In this document: positions 1 to 6,943 of the stretch, in pieces
Layout of the letters: each line of letters begins with the position of its first letter
Position numbering within the stretch: position 1 is the stretch's first letter
NCBI GenBank assembly: GCA_024644775.1
Contig: JAHEHB010000024.1
Coordinates: forward strand, 1 to 23,874
Direction: 5' to 3'
DNA from: Deltaproteobacteria bacterium
GTDB taxonomy: Bacteria; Desulfobacterota; Desulfobacteria; Desulfobacterales; SURF-15
Length of the DNA stretch: 23,874 bases
Notes under the pieces: generated by a model
What the model saw: only the letters and a program-made list of their open reading frames with translations
What the model was told of the DNA's origin: nothing
The model's database searches: none
Made by a program: the position numbers and the translations under genes

Positions 1-753
1 ATTCTAGTGATCAAAGGAGTCTCTATTGAGGTTCCGGAAGGCGGTATTGTGGCGCTTCTGGGAGCCAATGGGGCCGGTAAGAGCACGACCTTAAAGGCAG
101 TCTCCGGTCTATTGAAACATGAAGACGGAGAGGTTACCGACGGGTCGATCGAATTCATGGGCGAGCGCATCGACAAACTAGGTCCTGAAAAGATCGCCAA
201 GATGGGTATTGTTCAGGTTATCGAGGGCCGCCGCGTATTTGAACATCTCACGGTGGAGCAGAACCTGAAAGTTGGTGCGCACATGAAAAAGCACGGCCGT
301 TCTTATAAAGACGGCTTGGAGATGGTCTATCACTATTTTCCGCGGTTAAAAGAAAAACGCAATGAGACTGCGGGATTTATTAGTGGTGGAGAACAGCAGA
401 TGACGGTTGTGGGACGTGCCTTGATGACAAGTCCCAAGCTGATTCTGTTGGATGAGCCCTCCATGGGACTGGCTCCGCTTCTGATCCATGAGATTTTCAA
501 TATTATTACCCTGCTCAACCGCGAAGAGAAAATCTCAATTCTTTTGGTGGAACAGAATGCCAAACTTGCCCTCAATGTTGCGCCCCATGCCTGTGTGCTG
601 GAAAACGGGCGCATTGTCATGGATGACACTGCTGAGAAGCTGCGGGAGAATCCGGACATCAAGGATTTCTATCTGGGTATGACCGATTTTGGGAGGAGGA
701 AAAGTTTTCGCGATGTCAAGCATTATAAGCGAAGAAAACGGTGGGTTACCTAA
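1..753 (+). CDS. livF: LivF-type ABC transporter ATPase, 5' end outside window
   Basis: ATP-hydrolysing subunit of a branched-chain amino acid/carboxylate-type (HAAT/Liv) importer, acting at the inner face of the cytoplasmic membrane. The reading frame is open from base 1, and the GTG at 7 falls inside the conserved strand before 'KGVS', so the true start (roughly 15-20 codons earlier) is upstream. Visible motifs are Walker A GANGAGKST (nt 61-87), the ABC signature ISGGEQQ (around nt 380-400) and Walker B LILLDEPSMGLAP (around nt 442-480), followed by the LVEQN switch region. The C-terminus carries a basic tail rich in Arg and Lys (FRDVKHYKRRKRW). I believe this tail is common in Liv ATPases of acyl-CoA-degrading Deltaproteobacteria-like genomes, but that is from memory. 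It probably ends a liv operon lying upstream. The substrate could equally be an aromatic or fatty acid, given the neighbouring acyl-CoA ligase. Confidence 0.93.
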   Translation: MLVIKGVSIEVPEGGIVALLGANGAGKSTTLKAVSGLLKHEDGEVTDGSIEFMGERIDKLGPEKIAKMGIVQVIEGRRVFEHLTVEQNLKVGAHMKKHGRSYKDGLEMVYHYFPRLKEKRNETAGFISGGEQQMTVVGRALMTSPKLILLDEPSMGLAPLLIHEIFNIITLLNREEKISILLVEQNAKLALNVAPHACVLENGRIVMDDTAEKLRENPDIKDFYLGMTDFGRRKSFRDVKHYKRRKRWVT

Positions 754-779
754 ACCCTTAAATGGAATGAGAGGGAAAT

Positions 780-1373
780 ATGCAAAAAAATGCGATATTA
801 CGAATTTGTTTGAGTGTCCTGGTTATTGCCGTTCTGATGACCGGCTGCGTAGCCATGCAGAAACCGAGTGAGAGTAATTTCAAGAGCCCGACTATTACGC
901 TGAGCCATGTGGAATTGGAGCATTATTTCGGCTGGTGGTTTTACGGTGCCAAGGTGAAGCCCGACAAAGGCAAGGCCGGCAATAACGGCGCACCATTGGA
1001 CTACGCCTTCATTTTTGAAATCACAAATCCCAACAATTATCCGGTAATGTTGGAGGGTTTCAGCTTTTCAGTTGCCTTTGAAGAGTTCGGACTTAACAGG
1101 GTTATTGCCCCCGAGACCATGTGGATACCCGCTGGTAAGACCAATCAGATGCGGATACACGCTTTATTCGATGTCAGGCCGGTACAAATGAGCCTGCTGG
1201 TGACCGGCGGATTTAAGTTGAAAGAAAAAGGGATTAGCTTCTGGGATCAACTCGAAAAATGGTGGACCGGAGCACCGGATTTTTCATTTCCGCTCAATGT
1301 AAATGAGGGGTCGGCGGTATTCAAGGCCGACGGTCTGACCAGAGTAGTACCTTTCAACGCTACATTTCCTTGA
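780..1373 (+). CDS. LEA14-like (LEA type 2 / WHy domain) lipoprotein
   Basis: 197-residue predicted lipoprotein. A hydrophobic signal segment (residues 5-20) leads to the lipobox LMTGC with the lipidated Cys at position 23. The mature part starts the beta-rich LEA2/WHy fold at about residue 37. Its typical signature is 'FIFEITNPNNYPVMLEGFSFSVAF' split over residues 78-100, followed by a 'PAGKT' turn and further strands. Proteins of this family sit in the periplasm or on the outer membrane; no enzymatic role is known. It begins 26 bp after livF behind a purine-rich GAGAGGG, so it may be cotranscribed with livF. A conserved Trp-rich stretch (FGWWFYG) and 'FWDQLEKWW' suggest membrane or partner contact, which is inference. 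Function unknown. Confidence 0.8.
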   Translation: MQKNAILRICLSVLVIAVLMTGCVAMQKPSESNFKSPTITLSHVELEHYFGWWFYGAKVKPDKGKAGNNGAPLDYAFIFEITNPNNYPVMLEGFSFSVAFEEFGLNRVIAPETMWIPAGKTNQMRIHALFDVRPVQMSLLVTGGFKLKEKGISFWDQLEKWWTGAPDFSFPLNVNEGSAVFKADGLTRVVPFNATFP

Positions 1374-1414
1374 GAAAAGCGTCGCTGACAGTGGTTTTTT
1401 TGGTTTTCAAGATA

Positions 1415-1471
1415 ACTCTCAGTGCCTGGCCTTTTCGCTATCGCCAACGGTAAAGGGCAGACACTGAGAGT
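1415..1471. repeat. Long imperfect hairpin in intergenic region
   Basis: A perfect 10-bp arm ACTCTCAGTG (1415-1424) pairs with CACTGAGAGT (1462-1471). Inside it CTG/CAG and CCTTT/AAAGG continue the stem with single mismatches, giving about 18 bp around a loop of about 17 nt. No T-run follows on either strand, so it does not look like a classical intrinsic terminator. It may be a REP-like palindrome or an mRNA 3'-end stabiliser after the lipoprotein gene. Confidence 0.6.
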
Positions 1472-1481
1472 GAACCTGTAT

Positions 1482-1512
1482 CTGCCAGACAACGCGTTTT
1501 ATTTTATATAAT
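1482..1512 (+). promoter_or_regulatory. Candidate sigma-70 promoter for the acyl-CoA ligase gene
   Basis: A perfect -10 hexamer TATAAT lies at 1507-1512. The best -35 is CTGCCA (1482-1487, 4 of 6 to TTGACA) with a long 19-bp spacer, so the assignment is weak on that side. It lies about 70 bp before the ligase start and after the 1415-1471 hairpin, which would separate the ligase unit from the livF unit. Confidence 0.4.
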
Positions 1513-1580
1513 GGGCCTGTTTTCCAAGTTTAATCGGAAACACCGGACCGAGAGGGAAAGTTTGTACGAGGTTAATTTTT

Positions 1581-3101
1581 ATGGGACTGTATGACTATAC
1601 TTTTTACGATCTCATTAACCGCAATGCCGTATGCTTCAACCGCCGGCCGGCCTGGTGTGAAGTCGACGACGACCGCCGGTTGACCTTTACCGAATTCAAA
1701 GAAAAGGTAGATCGATTGGCGAAGGGGTTGCTGAAGATCGGCCTGAAAAGGGGCGATCGGCTGGGTGTTTTCGGTAAAAACTGCCTCGAATACTTTTTGC
1801 TTTACGGCGCGGCGGCCGCCACCGGTGCCGTTGTTCTGCCCGTCAACTGGCGACTTTCAGCTGAAGAAGCGTTGTTTAATTTAGATGATGGTGCACCTGA
1901 AATTCTTTTTGTCGATCCTGAATATCAGGATATGATTGGAGAGATTAACAATAAGCTTTCATCGGTGAAGAAATTATTCAATCTCAAACCTCCGGGGGGC
2001 GATTTCTCCGATTTTGAGGCCTTGCTGGACAATGACGGCAAGTTCGAGCCGGTGGATGTGTCCGCGGATGACGGGGCCGTCATAATCCATACGGCGGCGG
2101 TGACGGGAAGACCTCGGGGCGCATTGCTAAGCCAAAGAAACATGATCTGTTCAAATATTCATCTGAGTCAGGGTATGCATATTCAAGCAGACGATGTTCA
2201 TTTGAACCTTCTGCCTCTTTTTCATGTGGCCGGTCTTTTCATGACGACCATGAGTTTTCATGTGGGGGCGCTAAATATCAACATGAGTCGATTTGACGCC
2301 TCTCAGGCTGCAGAACTCATTCGGGATAAACAGGTTTCGGTGCTCTTCGATTTTGCACCTGTGCTTTCATCCATTATTGAGGTTCAGGAATCAAAGAGGA
2401 TAAATATAAAATCACTCAGGGCGATAGCTGGAATCGATGGCGCGCCTACCATTGAAAAATACCAGGATATTACCGGCGGAACGTTTTACAGCGTGTACGG
2501 ACAGACAGAGGTGTCCGGATTCGCGACCCTTGGTCCCTACAACGACAGACCCGGTTCAGCAGGCAAAATGCTTCAGTTGACAAATGTCCGGTTGGTTGAC
2601 GATAAAGATAGAAAGGTGCCGGAAGGAGGGATTGGGGAAATCGTCGTCCAAGGCCCCAATGTGTTCACAGGCTATTGGGATTTACCGGATGATACCGCTC
2701 AGACGTTTCGCGGGGGCTGGCATCATACCGGTGATCTGGGCCGCTTTGATACAGACGGATTTCTCTGGTATGAAGGCAGGAAAGCGGATAAGGAACTCAT
2801 TAAACCGGGTGGTGAAAATGTCTACCCGATGGAAGTGGAACGCGTTATTTTAGAGCACCCGAGTGTAGACAAGGCAGTGGTATTTGGGGTACCCGATCCG
2901 AAGTGGAAAGAGGGCATTAAAGCCGTATGCCGGCTAAAGCCCGGGAAGCAGCTCGATTCCGAGGCGCTGATTCGGTTTGTGGGTGACCGAATTGCCCGTT
3001 ATAAGAAACCGCAATATGTTGAATTTATTTCTGATTTTCCGATTCTTTCCGACGGTTCGCCGGATAGAGCCAAGATCAAAGAACGCTATGGAGGGGGATA
3101 G
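1581..3101 (+). CDS. AMP-forming acyl-CoA synthetase (class I adenylate-forming) with non-canonical motifs
   Basis: 506-residue ANL-superfamily ligase expected to activate a carboxylate to its CoA thioester using ATP. The N-terminal domain covers about 1-400 and the mobile C-terminal domain about 401-506. Recognisable motifs: YGQTE (306-310, A5), HHTGDLG (381-387, A7) and GRKADKELIKPGGENVYP (399-416, hinge and A8). Two motifs deviate. The phosphate loop, normally (Y)TSGTTGxPKG, reads HTAAVTGRPRG (170-180). At the C-terminus the catalytic A10 Lys of 'SGK' is replaced: the text is SDGSPDRAKIK, with Ser493 at the Lys position. Substrate cannot be read from sequence; fatty or aromatic acid is plausible. 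The start is the ATG at 1581; the upstream GAGG is weak. It could be a specialised or impaired ligase. The family assignment is secure, the activity less so. Confidence 0.88.
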   Translation: MGLYDYTFYDLINRNAVCFNRRPAWCEVDDDRRLTFTEFKEKVDRLAKGLLKIGLKRGDRLGVFGKNCLEYFLLYGAAAATGAVVLPVNWRLSAEEALFNLDDGAPEILFVDPEYQDMIGEINNKLSSVKKLFNLKPPGGDFSDFEALLDNDGKFEPVDVSADDGAVIIHTAAVTGRPRGALLSQRNMICSNIHLSQGMHIQADDVHLNLLPLFHVAGLFMTTMSFHVGALNINMSRFDASQAAELIRDKQVSVLFDFAPVLSSIIEVQESKRINIKSLRAIAGIDGAPTIEKYQDITGGTFYSVYGQTEVSGFATLGPYNDRPGSAGKMLQLTNVRLVDDKDRKVPEGGIGEIVVQGPNVFTGYWDLPDDTAQTFRGGWHHTGDLGRFDTDGFLWYEGRKADKELIKPGGENVYPMEVERVILEHPSVDKAVVFGVPDPKWKEGIKAVCRLKPGKQLDSEALIRFVGDRIARYKKPQYVEFISDFPILSDGSPDRAKIKERYGGG

Positions 3102-3191
3102 GATTTTCGATTTTTGATTTTGGAATGGATCGAGATAGTTAAAAGCGGGACAAGTGGAATGGGTTAAAACCATTTAAAAAGGGAGCAAAGT

Positions 3192-3677
3192 ATGGTCCGT
3201 ACGGAGATTAATCTTTTCTTAAAGAACGTTCCGGGGGAGCTGGGCAAATTTTCATCATTGTTAGGCACCTCCGGAATCAACATTGATGCGCTCACCATTC
3301 AGGATGCTTCCGCCTATGTACAGAAGCTGTTTGAAGCCAGAGGGAGGTCATTGAAACGAGTAGCATCGGTGGCGAGCTATAACTCCATGCGGAAAGACTC
3401 CGCCGAATTCGCTTTAATTCGCTTTCTGGCCGATGATACCGATAAAGCTGTCGATATTCTTTCGAAAAACGACTATCTGTTTGACATCATGCCGGTGATT
3501 GCCATTGAATTGGAGAATAAAGCCGGAGAACTGGCAAGTGTTGCATCCAAATTCGGAGAAGAAGGCCTCAATATCAACTATGTCTATGGTTCTGTATCTT
3601 CACCGGATGAAAAATGTCTCTTCGTTTTCTGCCCCGAAGATATCGAGCAAGCATCACAGATCTTTAAGGATTACTAA
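3192..3677 (+). CDS. Tandem ACT-domain protein
   Basis: 161 residues holding two ACT folds and nothing else. ACT1 starts at residue 4 (INLFLKNVPGELGKFSSLL, then GINIDALTI) and contains an insertion of about 30 residues (about 41-70). ACT2 starts at about 102 (IAIELENKAGELASVASKF, then GLNINYVYGS). The pattern 'PGEL...L...GINI' is the ligand-binding loop of ACT domains, which usually sense amino acids or small metabolites. Free-standing double-ACT proteins often regulate or partner enzymes encoded nearby. It follows the acyl-CoA ligase and lies 19 bp before the TIM-barrel gene, suggesting one operon. A GGGAG Shine-Dalgarno lies at 3181-3185. The ligand and the partner are unknown. Confidence 0.85.
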   Translation: MVRTEINLFLKNVPGELGKFSSLLGTSGINIDALTIQDASAYVQKLFEARGRSLKRVASVASYNSMRKDSAEFALIRFLADDTDKAVDILSKNDYLFDIMPVIAIELENKAGELASVASKFGEEGLNINYVYGSVSSPDEKCLFVFCPEDIEQASQIFKDY

Positions 3678-3696
3678 CCGGAAAGGCCAACGGCTT

Positions 3697-4614
3697 ATGT
3701 TTGAAAAACTAGGGATCGTAACGAATATCTGGGCCGAGCGTTTAGAGCGTGGCGATCGATTTGAAGATCTTTTGACGCTGTTTTATAAAAACGGTTTTGA
3801 ACATATGGAGATTAGAGATGGAGATTATCTCCGCCAGTCGGGATTCGGAGAATTCCTCCACCATATCGAGGCGGCAATGACGCGATACACAGACGCTGAG
3901 TGGAAAGCGATTTGTGAGGACATCGCTGTATCTCAGCCTTCTTCTAATTTGATCAAAGCGGAAGATCACGCGGTGTTTGGCCATGCCAAAGAACTTTTTA
4001 AATCGGCCACAGGGATCGTTTTTAGTTATGCCATGGCCTATCCGTGGCACGTTCTGCCGGATACTATTGAAGTGGACAATCAGCGAATTGCGCGAGCAAA
4101 GAAATTGGCGTATTTTTTTTGCCCGAATCAGGCACGATTACGGCTGGTAGATCCTGAGTTTAGCGGAGAGGTGGATACCTCCGCAACGATTGTAAATTTA
4201 AAAAGATATGGAGGGGTGCTGCCGAACTATTCGCTAATCCTTGCGGTGGAAAATGCACAACTGACCGCGCCCCTTACGCTGAATCTGGCGGCACAAGGCG
4301 GCGTATTGTTAGCCTATGATGAGGCGAACACATTCAAAACCGATGGCACTTCATTGACCCCACCGGCGGACTTTTGGAATGCCGTTCGTATGGATCTCCT
4401 TACTTCCGTTCATCTTAAACAGAAGACATCCGATGGTGTTACAACTCAAATAAACGATGGTTATGTTGATTTTAAGGCAATCTTAAAACGTTTGAAAAAA
4501 GATGGCTACAGCGGAGATTTGTTGCTGGAAAATGCCCCCACAGACGAACCGCTTCACGATGCCGTCAAAAGCCGGGAGTATTTGCTATCGATCAGCGAAA
4601 TCCAAAATAATTAG
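3697..4614 (+). CDS. Sugar-phosphate isomerase/epimerase-like TIM barrel (AP endonuclease 2 superfamily)
   Basis: 305 residues starting at the ATG at 3697, preceded by GGAAAGG. The frame is open further upstream, but that part overlaps the ACT gene and has no coding logic. The protein has the xylose-isomerase-like metal-site pattern on successive barrel strands: Glu185 (ILAVEN), Asp208 (LAYDEANTF), His239 (TSVHLKQ) and Glu279 (LLLENA). Other signs are the N-terminal 'FEHMEIRDGDYL' strand and the late 'YSGDLLLENAPTDEP' strand. The family includes isomerases, epimerases, dehydratases and endonucleases, so the reaction is unknown. It probably shares a transcript with the ACT protein 19 bp upstream. 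It lacks a signal peptide and should be cytosolic. Confidence 0.8.
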   Translation: MFEKLGIVTNIWAERLERGDRFEDLLTLFYKNGFEHMEIRDGDYLRQSGFGEFLHHIEAAMTRYTDAEWKAICEDIAVSQPSSNLIKAEDHAVFGHAKELFKSATGIVFSYAMAYPWHVLPDTIEVDNQRIARAKKLAYFFCPNQARLRLVDPEFSGEVDTSATIVNLKRYGGVLPNYSLILAVENAQLTAPLTLNLAAQGGVLLAYDEANTFKTDGTSLTPPADFWNAVRMDLLTSVHLKQKTSDGVTTQINDGYVDFKAILKRLKKDGYSGDLLLENAPTDEPLHDAVKSREYLLSISEIQNN

Positions 4615-4746
4615 CCACAGATTCACCCTATTTAATAGGGCTATCAAGTAAGTTCCCGATGTCAGTGCTGCGGTAAAATCGAGTTTTACGAGACAAGAAT
4701 GCAAAGGATTTAACAGATATAACAAGTGAGCTAAAGTGAACTAAAG

Positions 4747-4778
4747 TGATCCGCCGGAGGTTCGCCTTGGGCGGATCA
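4747..4778. repeat. UUCG-tetraloop hairpin
   Basis: TGATCCGCC (4747-4755) pairs perfectly with GGCGGATCA (4770-4778). An inner AGG/CCT stem is capped by TTCG (4761-4764), a very stable RNA tetraloop on the + strand. No long T-run follows, so it is a structural repeat or processing signal more than a canonical terminator. Confidence 0.65.
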
Positions 4779-4805
4779 ATTATTTAAAAGGCTTGACCGC
4801 AAAGG

Positions 4806-4856
4806 CACAAAGACACTAAGTAAATATATATTTTTTTGTGGCCTTGTGTCTTTGTG
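4806..4856. repeat. Dispersed-type palindrome CACAAAGACAC ... GTGTCTTTGTG
   Basis: Perfect 11-bp inverted arms at 4806-4816 and 4846-4856 surround an AT-rich spacer containing TAAATATATATTTTTTT. The 'CAAAGRCRCAAAG' style of sequence recurs between genes in many bacterial genomes; I recognise it from general knowledge and cannot count copies here. The right arm is followed by GGCT and a run of A. Confidence 0.55.
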
Positions 4857-4999
4857 GCTAAAAAAAAATTCTTCCACAAAATGCGCAATATTCAATAAAG
4901 GGATCGCGCGACAACGCCTACTTCAATAAGGCACTGTAAATCATCTTTAACTTTAAACACGCAGCGATTTTTTCAAAGCGAGGCCCTTGCAGGGGCAAT

Positions 5000-5032
5000 C
5001 AAAGTCGAGCCCTCTGGATCTGGATTCTTTAC
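5000..5032 (+). repeat. Copy 1 of a window-internal intergenic repeat
   Basis: This 33-bp stretch matches 8900-8932 at about 27 of 33 aligned positions by eye. The shared core is GCCCTCTGGA, with CAAAG before it and TCTTTAC after it. Both copies are preceded by a small G/C hairpin (here GCCC...GGGC near 4983-4996). This copy is the more degraded, because its own internal stem no longer pairs well. Confidence 0.5.
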
Positions 5033-5111
5033 GATTATTCTGTGTCTGTGATTGTCTGCGTGAGTCTGCGGCTAAACAATCCTTAGCTAAATCAGAAAAG
5101 GAGTTATTATA

Positions 5112-6059
5112 GTGAAACCGGAAGATATCAAGAACGTTGTTGTGATCGGAACCGGCATGATGGGCCCGGGTATCGCGTACACGATGGCATCTGTGGGATG
5201 CACCGTCACGATATGGGGCAGAACCGATGAGAGCATGGAAAGGGGCATAAATTCCTGCCGGAACATTATCAAGACGCTGTCGGAAGAAAAGATCATCACG
5301 GGTGACGAAGGCACCGAGGCACTGGCAAGAATAACCGGCAGCACTCATTTGGATAACGCCGTGGCCAAGTCGGATCTCATCACCGAATCCATTGTCGAAG
5401 ACGTGGAAGTTAAAAAGCAATTATTTGCCCGCGTCGAAAATGCTTGCCCATCCCATACAATTATGACATCAAATACCTCCGGACTGCCTGCGACGCAAAT
5501 TGCCGGGGCGCTTAAAAGCCCCGAAAGGTTCGCTGTCACACATTTCTGGAATCCCCCACACCTCATGCCCCTTGTGGATGTCGTAAAAGGTGAAAAAACG
5601 TCGAATGAAACGATCGACACGTTGGTTACATTATTGACGCAGGCCGGGAAAAAACCGGTGGTTGTTCTAAAAGATACCCCGGGGCAGCTGGGCAACCGCC
5701 TGTTCCATGCACTGGTCCGGGAAGGGATCTATATCGTTCAGCAAGGCATTGCATCGGTTGAAGACGTGGATACCGCGATATCGAATGGATTTGGCAGACG
5801 TACCCCGGTATACGGGGCTCTGGAGCACCAAGATGTTGTTGGCTTAGATATGGTATATGCTATTCAAAGCTATATGTGCGAGGCGCTTTGTAATGAAACC
5901 AAACCTGCTGGATTCTTTAAGGATCTGGTGACATCCGACAATTTGGGGGCAAAATCCGGTAAAGGATTTTACGACTGGTCAAAACGGGATGTGAATCAGA
6001 CAATCGAACGAAGGGATAAATTTCTGATTGAATTGCTCAAGGCAGAGAGAAAAAAATAA
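5112..6059 (+). CDS. 3-hydroxyacyl-CoA dehydrogenase family protein (NAD-binding)
   Basis: 315 residues, starting at a GTG at 5112 with AAAAGGAG about nine bases upstream. It has a Rossmann motif GTGMMGPG (13-20), SNTSG (120-124), the catalytic-His segment THFWNPPHLMPLVDVV with His144, and PGQLGNRLF with Asn195. A C-terminal helical domain follows, ending in GAKSGKGFYDW. It should oxidise a 3-hydroxyacyl-CoA or related hydroxy acid with NAD+. Two departures from classical HADs are visible: the Glu paired with the catalytic His is Asp156 (His+12), and the second Ser of SNTSS is Gly124. It resembles the lambda-crystallin/carnitine-dehydrogenase side of the family as much as 3-hydroxybutyryl-CoA dehydrogenase, so the substrate is uncertain. 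It lies 21 bp before the SDR gene and is probably cotranscribed with it. Confidence 0.85.
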   Translation: MKPEDIKNVVVIGTGMMGPGIAYTMASVGCTVTIWGRTDESMERGINSCRNIIKTLSEEKIITGDEGTEALARITGSTHLDNAVAKSDLITESIVEDVEVKKQLFARVENACPSHTIMTSNTSGLPATQIAGALKSPERFAVTHFWNPPHLMPLVDVVKGEKTSNETIDTLVTLLTQAGKKPVVVLKDTPGQLGNRLFHALVREGIYIVQQGIASVEDVDTAISNGFGRRTPVYGALEHQDVVGLDMVYAIQSYMCEALCNETKPAGFFKDLVTSDNLGAKSGKGFYDWSKRDVNQTIERRDKFLIELLKAERKK

Positions 6060-6080
6060 TTTTCAATTAAAGAGGTGAAC

Positions 6081-6791
6081 ATGAGACTCAAAGATCAGAC
6101 GGCTATTATTACCGGCGCAGGGCGCGGGATCGGACATGCAACGGCGTTGGCATTTGCTCAAAACGGTGCAAACCTCTTGTTGGCTGCCAAAACCGACTCA
6201 GAGATCGAGGCGGTGGCCAAAGAATGCCAGGCACTGGGGGTTACAGCGATTGCGGTGCCCACCGATGTCACCCAGAAGACACAGGTGGAGGCTATGGCAG
6301 CGGCAGCTTACGAGCGGTTCGGGAAGGTCGATATTCTGGTGAACAATGCGGGTGTGGCCATTCACAATCCCATCCCGAAGATCCGGGAGGAAGATTTCGA
6401 TCTTAATTACCAGGTGAATATGAAAGGGGTGTTTCTCTGTACACAGGCGGTTTTCAACCAGATGTGCGAACAGGGTCGCGGACATATCATAAATGTGGCG
6501 TCGATGGCGGGAAAGCAGGGCAACCCGAATTTTGGCGCCTATGCAGCATCGAAGTTTTCCGTGGTCGGGTTTACCCAGACAACGGAGGCCGAAGGCCGAC
6601 CCTATGGTGTGAAGGCGTCGGTGGTCTGTCCAGGGCCGGTCGATACAAAAATGCGCCGGGATAACCACCCGGATGATGTGCTGGAGCATCTGACGACACC
6701 CGATGAGATTGCAGATGCCATTTTGTTTCTGGTGTGCCAGTCGCCCAGAGTGCACACGCTGGAGATGATTGTGAAGACACCGCTGATGTAA
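6081..6791 (+). CDS. Short-chain dehydrogenase/reductase (SDR)
   Basis: 236 residues. I take the ATG at 6081 with AGAGG at 6071-6075; a GTG two codons earlier overlaps that ribosome site. It is a classical SDR with the complete catalytic set: TGAGRGIG (11-18), NNAG (88-91), Asn113, Ser141 (INVASMAG), Tyr154 and Lys158 (AYAASK). 'CPGPVDTKM' follows. It should carry out NAD(P)-dependent alcohol/ketone interconversion, for example on a 3-oxoacyl or hydroxyacyl thioester. At 236 residues it is slightly shorter than the usual 245-255, with a compact C-terminus. The neighbouring 3-hydroxyacyl-CoA dehydrogenase supports a role in acyl-CoA or ring-derived acid oxidation. The substrate cannot be assigned. 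Confidence 0.9.
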   Translation: MRLKDQTAIITGAGRGIGHATALAFAQNGANLLLAAKTDSEIEAVAKECQALGVTAIAVPTDVTQKTQVEAMAAAAYERFGKVDILVNNAGVAIHNPIPKIREEDFDLNYQVNMKGVFLCTQAVFNQMCEQGRGHIINVASMAGKQGNPNFGAYAASKFSVVGFTQTTEAEGRPYGVKASVVCPGPVDTKMRRDNHPDDVLEHLTTPDEIADAILFLVCQSPRVHTLEMIVKTPLM

Positions 6792-6820
6792 AAGACGGAT
6801 AAGAGGACCCGTTACCTAAG

Positions 6821-6868
6821 GGGATGAAAATCATGCATAACGTGGCTCCTGTCTTTCATCCCATTTTT
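6821..6868 (+). terminator. Candidate intrinsic terminator after the SDR gene
   Basis: GGGATGAAA (6821-6829) pairs perfectly with TTTCATCCC (6854-6862) and is followed by ATTTTT (6863-6868). The 24-nt loop is larger than usual. It sits between the convergent SDR and acyl-CoA dehydrogenase genes and is oriented to stop + strand transcription. Confidence 0.55.
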
Positions 6869-6943
6869 ATGCCGTTAAATCAGCTTTTTGATGTGGAGAG
6901 GATATTTCCGACCTGCGATTCAACGGCTTTCAAGTTTTTGCGG

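Larger units (their letters stand above)
4615..5111. other. 497-bp non-coding region packed with palindromes and short repeats
   Basis: No convincing gene is present. The contents in order are: a 7+1+7 palindrome CCCTATT-T-AATAGGG (4626-4640) just after the previous stop; a GTAAAA/TTTTAC hairpin (4673-4689); a tandem 10-mer CTAAAGTGA(A/T) twice (4731-4750); a UUCG-loop hairpin (4747-4778); a CACAAAGACAC palindrome (4806-4856); a short GCCC/GGGC hairpin with a repeat shared with another intergenic region (4983-5032); and a TCTGTGTCTGTG...GTCTGCG stretch (5038-5071) resembling dispersed bacterial intergenic repeats. An AAAAGGAG Shine-Dalgarno for the next gene lies at its end. Confidence 0.7.

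Noticed and set aside
4953..5420. 155-codon minus-strand frame antisense to the hydroxyacyl-CoA dehydrogenase start
   Set aside because: It is antisense to a strong coding region and repeat DNA; the peptide has no recognisable fold.
6198..6755. 185-codon minus-strand frame antisense to the SDR gene
   Set aside because: His/Arg/Cys-rich shadow of a well-supported SDR; no start signal.
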